NCBI RefSeq assembly: GCF_020424085.1
Contig: NZ_CP080203.1
Span: forward strand, 2,232,001-2,296,000
From: Mycetocola spongiae
GTDB lineage: Bacteria; Actinomycetota; Actinomycetes; Actinomycetales; Microbacteriaceae
DNA length: 64,000 nt
Reading direction: 5' to 3'
Below the pieces are notes generated by a model. That model was not told where the DNA came from, ran no database searches, and saw only the letters and a program-made list of their open reading frames with translations. Position 1 is the first letter of the stretch, and the number at the start of each line of letters is the position of its first letter. Made by a program: the position numbers and the translations under genes. Positions 1 through 7,911 of the stretch are shown piece by piece.

Positions 1-1800
1 GATCAGATCGCTGGCCGCGCCCGAGACCACGTCCGCGATGCCGGGGTACGTGATCAACCCGGGATCGGCGGCGAGCAGGGTGCGGGTGCGGTTCACGCGC
101 GTGGCCGGATCGGCGAGCAGGAGCGAGACCACCGCGCGGGAGTGCTCGGGCTCGGGTAGGGCCGCGAGGAGCGCGGCCTCGCCCGCGGCATTGCCCCGGG
201 CCCGGGGTCCCAGCGCGCGCAGCAGCGGCACCGGGTTTGCGAGGGGGCCGCCGCCCAGCGCCCGGGTGCATAGCGTCTCCGCCTCGGAGGGCGCGATATG
301 TGCAAGATCGGGCCAGTAGCCGCCGGCCGGGACCGTGGCGATGAGCACCGAGACCGCCTCCGCGCGTAGCTCGGCGCGAACCCGCGTGCCCGGGGCGAGG
401 AGGCGCGCGGCCAGGTTGCGCAGCGCCGCGAGGGTAGCCGCGGAGCGATCGGCGGCGGCCAGGGCATCGCGCGCGAGGGTGGCCATCACCCCGGTTTCCA
501 GCCCCCCGAGTGCCCGCAGCGGGAGCCCCGCGAGGGTCGAGAGGGCGTGTTCGCGCACCGGATCACGCTCGCGCGCCAGCCGGGTGAGGCCGGTCAGGAG
601 CCCGTTCAGATCGGCCGCGGTGCCAAAGCCCGCGGCGGTGATACTCAGGGCGTAGCCCGTGCCGCGCAGCTCGGCCTCGGGGCTCTCCCGCAGCGGGGTG
701 AGCGCGGCGAGGGCCTCGGGGAAGGCCAGCCGGGCCAGCTCCGGGCCCACCGTCCCGGGCCGCGCGCGGACCCGCTCCCGTGCGGCCCGGATCCGGGCGG
801 CCGCGGGCAGGCGGTGCTCCCCGGGCCAGCCCGGGGCGGGTACCGGCAGGCCACGATCCAGGAGGGTGGTCAGGAGGGCGGTGGCCCGGGGCGGCTCGGC
901 CGACGCCACGATCCGGGTCAGCAGGGCGCTGGGCCCGCCCGCGGGATCGGGCATAAGCAGCAGCCCCAGCAGCGCATCCCCCGGGTTTTGGGCGAGCCCG
1001 CGGGCGATGCGGGAGGAGGGGCGATAGGGCCGGGACGTGGCGGCGGGGAGCCGGGTGAGTAGGGCGCTGGTCTCCTCCGGCAGCAGCCCCAGCAGGGAAT
1101 CCCAGAGCCCGCCCTGGGCGCCACCCCAACCCGTGAGCGGGGGGACCGCGGCGAATGTGTCGAGGATCTGGGTGGCGGCCTCGGGGTCGCCGAGGCGCGC
1201 GGTCAGGGCGGGGGCATAGCGGGCCCAGGCTCGTTCGCGCCCGAGCGGCGTGGCCTCGCGCAGCAGCTCCAGGAGGCGCGGCCGGGCGAGGTCCTCCCGG
1301 CCGCGCACGGCGCGCACGGGTGCGGCGGCGAGGGGGAGTAGCTCAAAAAGATAGGTCTCTTCGCCGGATAGCGGCAGGAGCGCAACGGCGTCCCGGGTGC
1401 GTCCCGCGGTCAGCGCCTCGGGGATGAGCACATCGGCCGCGTGGCTGCGCCGCTCCCGGAGGATGCCGCGCAAAAGTGCCCGGCGTTCGCGCGTGGAGGC
1501 CCCGCGGTAGGCGGCGAGAAGGACGCTCGCGGGCAGGTCCGCGGCGGCGGGCAGGGCGGAGGCGGCGAGTGCGCGCACCCGGCCATCCGCGTGATCAAGG
1601 CCGCGGCGCAGCGCCTCCGTGAGGCCCGCGGCCCGGGCCAGCGCGATGGCCGTCTCGGCCCCCGCGGTCGAGTGGGCCTCGAGGTCGCGACATAGTGCGT
1701 CGAGGTCCCCGTCCGCGGCGCGGGCCACCTCGGCCAGCCGGGAGCGCCGGGCGGCGGGGGAGAGATCGGCAACCTCGTTTAATAGCGCGCTCGCGTTCAT
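1..1800 (-). CDS. HEAT-like repeat protein, 3' end cut by window edge
   Basis: The reading frame starts at an ATG (complement of 1798-1800, residues MNASALLNEV) and stays open for 600 codons to the left edge, so the C-terminus is missing. The protein is Ala/Leu/Arg rich and consists of repeated amphipathic helical segments (for example stretches like ALRRGLDHADGRVRALAAS and ERDPVREHALSTLAGL) spaced about 35-45 residues apart, which resembles HEAT/ARM-type alpha-solenoids. I see no signal peptide, membrane segment or catalytic motif. A scaffold or protein-binding role is possible for that fold, but the function is unknown. The neighbour upstream on the same strand is the TM2 protein, 58 bp away, so they may be co-transcribed. 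Confidence 0.6.
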   Translation of the reverse strand, partial: MNASALLNEVADLSPAARRSRLAEVARAADGDLDALCRDLEAHSTAGAETAIALARAAGLTEALRRGLDHADGRVRALAASALPAAADLPASVLLAAYRGASTRERRALLRGILRERRSHAADVLIPEALTAGRTRDAVALLPLSGEETYLFELLPLAAAPVRAVRGREDLARPRLLELLREATPLGRERAWARYAPALTARLGDPEAATQILDTFAAVPPLTGWGGAQGGLWDSLLGLLPEETSALLTRLPAATSRPYRPSSRIARGLAQNPGDALLGLLLMPDPAGGPSALLTRIVASAEPPRATALLTTLLDRGLPVPAPGWPGEHRLPAAARIRAARERVRARPGTVGPELARLAFPEALAALTPLRESPEAELRGTGYALSITAAGFGTAADLNGLLTGLTRLARERDPVREHALSTLAGLPLRALGGLETGVMATLARDALAAADRSAATLAALRNLAARLLAPGTRVRAELRAEAVSVLIATVPAGGYWPDLAHIAPSEAETLCTRALGGGPLANPVPLLRALGPRARGNAAGEAALLAALPEPEHSRAVVSLLLADPATRVNRTRTLLAADPGLITYPGIADVVSGAASDLI

Positions 1801-1858
1801 CTCCCCAGACTAGCCAGCGGGTGCGCCCGGGGGTGAACTATTTTTCCGGAATGAGTGG

Positions 1859-2314
1859 CTAATCGCGCAGCGGGCGGCCGAGGGCGTCGGTGGCAAAGGG
1901 GCGGGCCTTGGAGAGGATCATGATGCCCTCCACGATGCCCCAGAGCGCGCCATAACCAAACGTGATGAGGGTCAGGAAAATCTGGAGCAGGCCGATTCCG
2001 GTATAGCCCAGATAGAAGCGGTGGACACCAAAGCCGCCCAGGAAGATGCCCAGCAGGCCCGCGGTGAGGCGGCTCTTGGCCTGCGGGTCATAGGGGAGCG
2101 GCCCCCCGGGATAGGCGTCCGCGGCGGGGGCGACGGGGGTCGCGGGGGTGGGATCGGTGCCGGGGATAACGGGCGGATAGTTGGGGAGTGCCGTGCTGGG
2201 GTTGGCCCCGGATTGGGGTCCGGTGGTTCCCGGCTCGCCCGCGATACCCTCGGGTGCCGCGCCGGTCTCGGGGGTCTCCTCGGGACGGGGCTCGTCTGGC
2301 TGCGATTCGTTCAT
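1859..2314 (-). CDS. TM2 domain membrane protein
   Basis: A 151-residue protein with a Pro/Glu/Gly-rich N-terminal half (about 1-90) and a C-terminal TM2 domain: the segment GLLGIFLGGFGVHRFYLG followed by a second hydrophobic helix is the TM2 signature (G-x-x-G-x-H-R-F-Y-L-G). TM2 domains form two-helix hairpins in the cytoplasmic membrane; their function in bacteria is not established. I chose the ATG at 2314; an in-frame GTG nine bases upstream (2323) is an alternative but has a weaker upstream sequence. It is divergent from dnaK, and the first HAIR element lies about 80 bp upstream of this start, so HspR might also affect it (inference). Confidence 0.85.
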   Translation of the reverse strand: MNESQPDEPRPEETPETGAAPEGIAGEPGTTGPQSGANPSTALPNYPPVIPGTDPTPATPVAPAADAYPGGPLPYDPQAKSRLTAGLLGIFLGGFGVHRFYLGYTGIGLLQIFLTLITFGYGALWGIVEGIMILSKARPFATDALGRPLRD

Positions 2315-2390
2315 AACGCCCACTCTATGTCACAGGTTGGCGATTTCGGATGAGGGTTTCCCCCGGTGTTACCCGGAGCGTCGCAAAAAA

Positions 2391-2411
2391 GTTGAGTCGA
2401 GTTGGCTCAAT
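2391..2411. promoter_or_regulatory. HAIR element 1 (HspR operator)
   Basis: Sequence TTGAGT-N7-GCTCAA matches the HspR-associated inverted repeat (consensus CTTGAGT-N7-ACTCAAG) with both half-sites and the 7-nt spacer conserved. It lies upstream of the dnaK -35 box, between dnaK and the divergent TM2 gene. Confidence 0.8.
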
Positions 2412-2426
2412 GTTTCCTGAGAAAAG

Positions 2427-2454
2427 TTGACAGCTAAAATCTCATCGGTAAACT
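2427..2454 (+). promoter_or_regulatory. dnaK operon promoter
   Basis: A perfect -35 TTGACA (2427-2432) is followed after 16 bp by TAAACT (2449-2454). The -10 overlaps the left half of the second HAIR element, so a bound repressor would block RNA polymerase. The leader to the dnaK start is about 105 nt. Confidence 0.7.
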
Positions 2455-2473
2455 TGAGTGCAGGAAGCTCAAC
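2453..2473. promoter_or_regulatory. HAIR element 2 (HspR operator)
   Basis: CTTGAGT-N7-GCTCAAC, a near-consensus HAIR with a complete left half, overlapping the last two bases of the dnaK -10. The arrangement TAAACTTGAGT is repeated exactly in front of clpB. Confidence 0.85.
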
Positions 2474-2568
2474 TTAGAGCCTCCGATAACTTCGGCCCCC
2501 GGGTCCCCCCGCCGGCCGAGCCATTTCACGGCACATCGCTCCCCGGAGCGTGACAGAAGGAGAATCAC

Positions 2569-4425
2569 ATGGCACGTGCAGTAGGAATTGACCTCGGTAC
2601 CACTAACTCGGTGGTGTCCGTGCTTGAGGGTGGCGAGCCCACCGTCATCACCAACGCCGAGGGTCAGCGCACCACCCCGTCCATCGTTGCGTTCACCAAG
2701 GACGGCGAGGTTCTGGTCGGCGAGACCGCCAAGCGCCAGGCCGTCACCAATGTTGACCGCACCCTCGCGTCGGTAAAGCGCCACATGGGTACCGACTGGA
2801 CCTTCGATGTGGACGGCAAGAAGTACACCCCGCAGGAGATCTCCGCTCGTATCCTCGCCAAGCTGAAGCGCGATGCCGAGCAGTATCTGGGCGATACCGT
2901 AACCGACGCGGTCATCACCGTACCCGCCTACTTTAACGACGCCGAGCGTCAGGCCACCAAGGAGGCCGGTGAGATCGCGGGCCTCAACGTGCTCCGCATC
3001 ATCAACGAGCCCACCGCCGCCGCCCTCGCCTATGGCCTTGATAAGGGTAAGGAAGACGAGCTCATCCTGGTCTTCGACCTCGGTGGTGGAACCTTCGACG
3101 TCTCCCTCCTCGAGGTGGGCAAGGATGACGACTTCTCGACCATTCAGGTGCGCTCCACCTCGGGTGATAACCGCCTCGGCGGCGACGACTGGGACCAGCG
3201 CGTTGTTGACCACCTGGTGAAGAAGTTCAAGGAGACCACGGGCGTTGACGTCTCGGGTGACAAGATCGCCCTGCAGCGCCTGAAGGAGGCAGCCGAGCAG
3301 GCCAAGAAGGAGCTCAGCTCCTCGCTCTCGACCAGCATCCAGCTGCCCTATCTCTCGCTCACCGAGAACGGCCCGGCCAACCTCGACGAGACCCTCACCC
3401 GGGCCCAGTTCGAGCAGATGACCAAGGACCTCCTCGACCGCACCAAGAAGCCCTTCCAGGACGTCATCCGCGAGGCCGGCGTTAAGGTTGAGGACATCGC
3501 GCACATCGTGCTCGTGGGTGGATCGACCCGTATGCCCGCCGTGGCCGAGCTGGTTAAGGCCGAGACCGGTCGCGACGCCAATAAGGGTGTTAACCCGGAT
3601 GAGGTTGTCGCCGTGGGCGCCGCCCTCCAGGCCGGCGTGCTGAAGGGTGAGCGCAAGGACGTTCTGCTGATCGACGTGACCCCCCTGAGCCTCGGTATCG
3701 AGACCAAGGGTGGCATCATGACCAAGCTGATCGAGCGCAATACCGCCATCCCCACCAAGCGCAGCGAGACCTTCACGACCGCCGATGACAACCAGCCCTC
3801 GGTGGCCATCCAGGTCTTCCAGGGCGAGCGCGAGTTCACCCGCGATAATAAGAACCTCGGCACCTTCGAGCTGACCGGTATCGCACCGGCCCCGCGCGGA
3901 GTTCCCCAGGTTGAGGTGACCTTCGACATCGACGCCAACGGTATCGTCCAGGTATCGGCAAAGGATAAGGGCACCGGAACCGAGCAGAAGATCACCATCT
4001 CCGGTGGATCCTCGCTCTCCAAGGAAGACATCGAGCGCATGGTGCGCGAGGGTGAGGAGCACGCCGCCGAGGACGCCAAGCGTCGCGAGCAGGCCGAGAC
4101 CCGCAACTCCGCCGAGCAGCTCGCCTACTCGATCGATAAGCTCATCGCGGATAACGCCGAGAAGCTTCCCGAGGACATCAAAAACGAGGTCCAGGCCGAT
4201 GTGGACGCACTGAAGAGCGCGCTCGCCGGCGAGGACGAGGACGCCGTCAAGGCTGCCTTCGACAAGCTGAACGAGAGCCAGGGCAAGCTGGGCGAGGCAA
4301 TCTACGCCCAGAGCCAGGCCGAGGCAGCCGAGACCAACGAGGGTGCCCCCGCGGCCGATTCCGCATCCGATGAGGATGTTGTGGACGCCGAGGTTATCGA
4401 GGACGACGAGTCGGAGAAGAAGTAA
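2569..4425 (+). CDS. dnaK: Chaperone DnaK (Hsp70)
   Basis: The 618-residue protein is full length for actinobacterial DnaK. The nucleotide-binding domain begins with GIDLGTTNS near residue 6 and contains the phosphate-2 motif [10 protein letters not shown] and the adenosine motif GGSTRMP; the substrate-binding beta domain and helical lid follow, ending in an acidic tail ([14 protein letters not shown]). It folds and refolds proteins in the cytoplasm in an ATP cycle driven by DnaJ and GrpE, and in actinobacteria also acts as co-repressor with HspR. A strong ribosome site AGAAGGAGA precedes the ATG. It heads the operon dnaK-grpE-dnaJ-(hspR), four bases ahead of grpE, under two HAIR elements. 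Confidence 0.99.
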   Translation: MARAVGIDLGTTNSVVSVLEGGEPTVITNAEGQRTTPSIVAFTKDGEVLVGETAKRQAVTNVDRTLASVKRHMGTDWTFDVDGKKYTPQEISARILAKLKRDAEQYLGDTVTDAVITVPAYFNDAERQATKEAGEIAGLNVLRIINEPTAAALAYGLDKGKEDELILVFDLGGGTFDVSLLEVGKDDDFSTIQVRSTSGDNRLGGDDWDQRVVDHLVKKFKETTGVDVSGDKIALQRLKEAAEQAKKELSSSLSTSIQLPYLSLTENGPANLDETLTRAQFEQMTKDLLDRTKKPFQDVIREAGVKVEDIAHIVLVGGSTRMPAVAELVKAETGRDANKGVNPDEVVAVGAALQAGVLKGERKDVLLIDVTPLSLGIETKGGIMTKLIERNTAIPTKRSETFTTADDNQPSVAIQVFQGEREFTRDNKNLGTFELTGIAPAPRGVPQVEVTFDIDANGIVQVSAKDKGTGTEQKITISGGSSLSKEDIERMVREGEEHAAEDAKRREQAETRNSAEQLAYSIDKLIADNAEKLPEDIKNEVQADVDALKSALAGEDEDAVKAAFDKLNESQGKLGEAIYAQSQAEAAETNEGAPAADSASDEDVVDAEVIEDDESEKK

Positions 4426-4429
4426 AAAA

Positions 4430-5065
4430 ATGACCGAGCAGAACCAGAACCAGAATCCCGAAGACCCCACCACCGGAAACGGCGCCGAGGAAACCGCGGA
4501 TAACGGCGAGGTTCGTTCGTCGCAGCAGGAACCGGGGGCCTCGGCCCCCGGTTCCGGGGCATCGGAAGATGCCGCGGCCTCCGAGCCCACCGCGGATTCC
4601 GCCGAGTCGATCACCGACGAGGAGCTAGCCATGCTCTCCGGTCAGGTATCGGCCGAGGAAATCCTGTCGGATCTCCAGCGCGTGAACGCCGAGTACGCCA
4701 ACTACCGAAAGCGCACCGAGGCCAACCGCGATATCGAGAAGGAGCGCACCACCGGCTCCGTCCTCGCGGCACTCCTGCCCATCCTCGACGACCTCGATCG
4801 TGCCCGCAAGCACGGCGATCTGGTCGAGGGCTCGGCCTTCACCCTGCTGGGTGAAAAGCTGCGCGGCACGCTCGAGCGCATGGGCCTGAAGCCCTTCGCC
4901 GAGGCCGGTGACGCCTTCGACCCGAATATGCACGACGCGATCTTCCAGCAGCCCAGTGCCGACGTCACGGTGGAAACCGTGGCGGATGTGGTGGAGACCG
5001 GTTATTTCATCGGTGACACCCTGCTCCGGGCAGCCAAGGTAGTCGTCGCAATTCCCACCGAATAG
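4430..5065 (+). CDS. grpE: Nucleotide exchange factor GrpE
   Basis: A 211-residue protein: an acidic, Gln/Asn/Glu-rich N-terminal extension of about 70 residues, a helical dimerisation region ([20 protein letters not shown]), and the C-terminal GrpE beta domain with GMKP-like [20 protein letters not shown]. GrpE releases ADP from DnaK. The ATG starts four bases after the dnaK stop; the purine-rich GAGAAGAAG at the end of dnaK can serve as its ribosome site, implying translational coupling. An in-frame upstream ATG inside dnaK is rejected because the true N-terminus has the typical GrpE composition and the coupling signal. Confidence 0.97.
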   Translation: MTEQNQNQNPEDPTTGNGAEETADNGEVRSSQQEPGASAPGSGASEDAAASEPTADSAESITDEELAMLSGQVSAEEILSDLQRVNAEYANYRKRTEANRDIEKERTTGSVLAALLPILDDLDRARKHGDLVEGSAFTLLGEKLRGTLERMGLKPFAEAGDAFDPNMHDAIFQQPSADVTVETVADVVETGYFIGDTLLRAAKVVVAIPTE

Positions 5066-5076
5066 GAGTATCGCTT

Positions 5077-6042
5077 ATGGCAAGCCAGGAGTGGTTCGAT
5101 AAGGACTTCTATAAGATTCTGGGGGTGTCTAAGGACGTTTCCGAGGCCGAACTCAAAAAGGTCTATCGTAAACTCGCCCGCAAGCACCACCCCGATTCCA
5201 ACCCGGGAAATGCCGCGAGCGAGGCGAAGTTCAAGGAGATCAGCGAGGCCTATTCGGTACTGCACGATCCCGAGCAGCGTGCCGAATACGATCAGATGCG
5301 CGCAATGGGTTCCGGGGCGCGGTTTACCGCTCCCGGCGGAACCCAGGGTGGGCAGGGTTTTGAGGACGTATTTGGCGGGCGCTTCGGCGGTCGTGGTCAG
5401 CAGACCGGCTTCGAGGATCTGTTTGGGGGGATGTTTGGCGGCGGCGGTTTCAGCCAGAGCTCCGGTGGATACCGGGGTTTTGGCGGGCCCACGCCCGGCC
5501 AGGACGTCACGGCCAGCACCACGGTGGACTTCATCACCGCGACGCAGGGAGACACCGTCAGCCTGCAGACCGGTGAGGGACGCACCATTAAGGTGAAGAT
5601 CCCCGCGGGGGTGAGCGATGGCCAGAAGATCCGGCTGCGCGGAAAGGGACGCAAGTCCCCGGACGGCGGAGCCGATGGCGACCTCGTGCTCACCGTGAAC
5701 GTGCGTAAGCACCCGGTCTTTGAACGCGATGGGCTTAACCTCCGGGTGACCGTTCCCGTCACGTTTGTGGAGGCCGCGCTGGGCGCCACGATTGAGGTGC
5801 CCACGCTCGGTGGCGATCCCGTGAAACTGCGGGTGGCCCCCGGGACGCCCTCGGGCCGGATTCTCCGGGTCAAGGGCCGCGGCGTCTCCAGCGCCAAGGG
5901 CACCGGCGATCTGCTCGCCGTGGTCCAGGTGGCCGTCCCCGGACACCTGACCCCCGAGGCGCGCGCCGCCCTCGAGAAATTCCATGAGGTTGAGCCCCAG
6001 GAAAACCCCCGCGAGGATCTCCTCGCCCGGGCCCGGGGCTAA
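5077..6042 (+). CDS. dnaJ: DnaJ-family co-chaperone lacking the zinc finger
   Basis: The 321-residue protein has an N-terminal J-domain (about 9-72) with the essential HPD triad (KHHPDSN), a Gly/Phe-rich linker (about 85-150, repeated [11 protein letters not shown]) and two C-terminal beta-sandwich substrate domains. It contains no cysteine at all, so the four CXXCXGXG zinc motifs of type I DnaJ are absent; it is of the type II/CbpA-like class. It delivers clients to DnaK and stimulates its ATPase. It lies 11 bp after grpE with TAGGAG ahead of the ATG. A long stem-loop follows it, before hspR. Confidence 0.95.
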   Translation: MASQEWFDKDFYKILGVSKDVSEAELKKVYRKLARKHHPDSNPGNAASEAKFKEISEAYSVLHDPEQRAEYDQMRAMGSGARFTAPGGTQGGQGFEDVFGGRFGGRGQQTGFEDLFGGMFGGGGFSQSSGGYRGFGGPTPGQDVTASTTVDFITATQGDTVSLQTGEGRTIKVKIPAGVSDGQKIRLRGKGRKSPDGGADGDLVLTVNVRKHPVFERDGLNLRVTVPVTFVEAALGATIEVPTLGGDPVKLRVAPGTPSGRILRVKGRGVSSAKGTGDLLAVVQVAVPGHLTPEARAALEKFHEVEPQENPREDLLARARG

Positions 6043-6050
6043 CCGGCACC

Positions 6051-6097
6051 ACCCGGTGGCCGGGACGCGGATCATTCCCGCGCCCCGGCCACCGGGT
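6051..6097 (+). terminator. Stem-loop between dnaJ and hspR
   Basis: A perfect 14-bp inverted repeat (ACCCGGTGGCCGGG at 6051-6064 with its complement at 6084-6097) with no adjacent T-run, followed by a small CCCAA/TTGGG hairpin with a TTTTT stretch at 6102-6114. It may reduce read-through into hspR or act as an RNA-stability element rather than a full terminator. Confidence 0.5.
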
Positions 6098-6171
6098 AAT
6101 TCCCAATTTTTGGGTGACACACTTTTGCGAAATCGATCATCGGCCGGGCAGGCCGGGAGGGAGCACATCTG

Positions 6172-6678
6172 ATGGACGAGCACTCACCGGTATTTGCCAT
6201 CGCCATGGCCGCCGAGCTGGCCGGCATGCACCCGCAGACGCTGCGCCAATACGATCGCATTGGCCTGGTCCGCCCCACGCGCACAGCGGGTAAGTCCCGC
6301 CGCTATTCGATGCGCGATATCGCCCAGCTTAAGACCATCGCCCGGCTCTCCGCCGAGGGGGTAAGCCTCGAGGGCATCGCCCGCATTCTCACGCTGGAAA
6401 ACCAGGTGGATACGCTCACCGAGCGCGTGCGCGAGCTCGAGCATGCGCTCGCCTCGGAGATGTTGAAGAGCCCGGGCCGCCGCGTTTTTGCCGCGGGAAC
6501 CGAGGGCGATGTGATCAGCCTGCGCCACGGCATGCGCGCCCAGCGCCGCAATGAAATGATGATCTGGAGCCCGGGCCGTTCCCCGCGTGCCGCAGCCGAG
6601 GAAGACGCCCCGCAGCGCACGGGCAGACTCGCCCGCGTGCAGCGCGCGATTGAGCCCGGGGAGCGCCGCGGCCGCTAA
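6172..6678 (+). CDS. hspR: Heat-shock repressor HspR (MerR family)
   Basis: The 168-residue protein has a MerR-type winged HTH at the N-terminus (about 8-72, with HPQTLRQYDRIGLVRPTRTA and SRRYS), a short coiled-coil dimerisation helix (LENQVDTLTERVRELEHAL) and a basic, disordered C-terminus. HspR binds HAIR elements (CTTGAGT-N7-ACTCAAG) with DnaK as co-repressor and represses dnaK and clpB; three such elements are present in this window. GGGAGG precedes the ATG by about 9 nt. It is 129 bp downstream of dnaJ, behind a stem-loop, so it may have partly independent expression. Confidence 0.96.
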   Translation: MDEHSPVFAIAMAAELAGMHPQTLRQYDRIGLVRPTRTAGKSRRYSMRDIAQLKTIARLSAEGVSLEGIARILTLENQVDTLTERVRELEHALASEMLKSPGRRVFAAGTEGDVISLRHGMRAQRRNEMMIWSPGRSPRAAAEEDAPQRTGRLARVQRAIEPGERRGR

Positions 6679-6710
6679 TGCGCGATTGCCCGTGCGGGGT
6701 GCCCCGACGG

Positions 6711-6725
6711 TAGTCTGTACGGGTG
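6711..6725 (+). promoter_or_regulatory. -10 element and leaderless GTG start of the methyltransferase gene
   Basis: TAGTCT (6711-6716) is followed by six bases and then the GTG start, with no ribosome site. This spacing places the transcription start at or next to the start codon, the usual leaderless arrangement of actinobacteria. Confidence 0.55.
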
Positions 6726-7862
6726 AAACTTTCCCCGATCGACCTCGATTTTTCCGCCCTCCGCCGCTTCCCCGATGTGGAGGAAGAAAACCTGCACGCG
6801 GCCGATGCGAGTGACCGCCTCATTCTGGATGAGGCCGCCGCCGCGCTCGGCGCGGTGGATTCCGGCGAGGATGTTGTGGTGATCGGCGACCGCTACGGTG
6901 CGCTGGCCCTCGGGGCCGCGGCCGCCCACGGCCTGAGCGGTATCCGGGTGCATCAGGACTCGCTGATTGGCGAGTACGCGCTCGAGGGCAACGCGCATCG
7001 CGCGGGGCTGACCGGGCGCGTGCGCTCGCTGCCGCTCACCGCGGAGCTTATCGCCGGGGCCCGCGTGGTGTTGGTGCAGCTGCCGCGTCAGCTCGCCGCG
7101 CTGAACGAGATCGCGCGGCTGATTGCCGCATTTGCCGCCCCCGACGTGGTGGTGTATTCGGGCGGGCGCATTAAGCACCTGAGCCCCGCGATGAACGGCA
7201 TCCTCGAGGAGTCCTTTACCTCGGTACACGCCTCGCTGGCGCGGCAGAAGTCCCGCCTGCTGATCGCCTCGGGCCCGCGCGAGGTATCGCCCGCCGAGCC
7301 CAGCCGCGCCTATCTGGATGAGCTGGGGCTCTGGGTCTGCGCGGGCGGGGCCACGTTTGCCGGCGCCACCCTGGACATCGGCACGCGCTGCCTGCTGGAG
7401 CTGATCCCGGAGATGGCCCCCGAGGCGCGCCTCGCGGTGGATCTGGGCAGCGGCACGGGCCTGGTGGCGGCGAGCCTCGCCGCTGCCCGCCCCGAACTGA
7501 AGATTATTGCGAGCGATATTTCCGCGGATGCGGTGGCAGCGACCGCCGCGACTGCGGAGGCAAATGGTTTTGCCGACCGGATTACGGCGCAGCGCGATAT
7601 TGGGCTCTCCGAGGTCGCGAGCGATTCGGTGGACCTGGTGCTGCTGAACCCGCCGTTCCATACCGGGGCCACGGTGCATGCGGGCCTGGCCCGCGAGCTC
7701 TTTGCCGAGGCGGCGCGCGTGCTGCGCCCGGGCGGCGAGCTATGGACGGTATATAACTCGCACCTGGGCTATCGCGGGGCCCTCGAGGCCCTGGTGGGGC
7801 CCACCCGGCAGCGCGGGCGCAATCCGAAGTTCACGGTGAACGTCTCCACGGTTCCCCAGTAA
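6723..7862 (+). CDS. RlmG/RsmC-like rRNA guanine-N2 methyltransferase
   Basis: The 379-residue product has the length and two-domain layout of RlmG (a non-catalytic N-terminal methyltransferase-like half plus a catalytic MTS domain). The SAM site VDLGSGTG is near residues 239-246 and the catalytic NPPF motif is at 309-312, the signature of N2-guanine/N6-adenine methylation. E. coli RlmG makes m2G in 23S rRNA; RsmC makes m2G in 16S rRNA, and I cannot separate these two from sequence. It starts at GTG, apparently on a leaderless mRNA. It is monocistronic, between hspR and a bidirectional terminator. Confidence 0.85.
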   Translation: MKLSPIDLDFSALRRFPDVEEENLHAADASDRLILDEAAAALGAVDSGEDVVVIGDRYGALALGAAAAHGLSGIRVHQDSLIGEYALEGNAHRAGLTGRVRSLPLTAELIAGARVVLVQLPRQLAALNEIARLIAAFAAPDVVVYSGGRIKHLSPAMNGILEESFTSVHASLARQKSRLLIASGPREVSPAEPSRAYLDELGLWVCAGGATFAGATLDIGTRCLLELIPEMAPEARLAVDLGSGTGLVAASLAAARPELKIIASDISADAVAATAATAEANGFADRITAQRDIGLSEVASDSVDLVLLNPPFHTGATVHAGLARELFAEAARVLRPGGELWTVYNSHLGYRGALEALVGPTRQRGRNPKFTVNVSTVPQ

Positions 7863-7865
7863 ATA

Positions 7866-7902
7866 AAAAACCCGGTTCCCCTCAGGGGGAACCGGGTTTT
7901 TT
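7866..7902. terminator. Bidirectional rho-independent terminator
   Basis: The arms AAAAACCCGGTTCCCC and GGGGAACCGGGTTTTT form a near-perfect stem with a very short loop and T-runs on both strands, between the convergent methyltransferase and M23 genes. Confidence 0.9.
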
Positions 7903-7911
7903 CTGGGAGGG

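Noticed and set aside
2434-4632. 732-codon open frame antisense to dnaK
   Set aside because: It mirrors the codon phase of dnaK, a common effect of GC-rich third positions; no ribosome site or known family, and it covers the grpE start.
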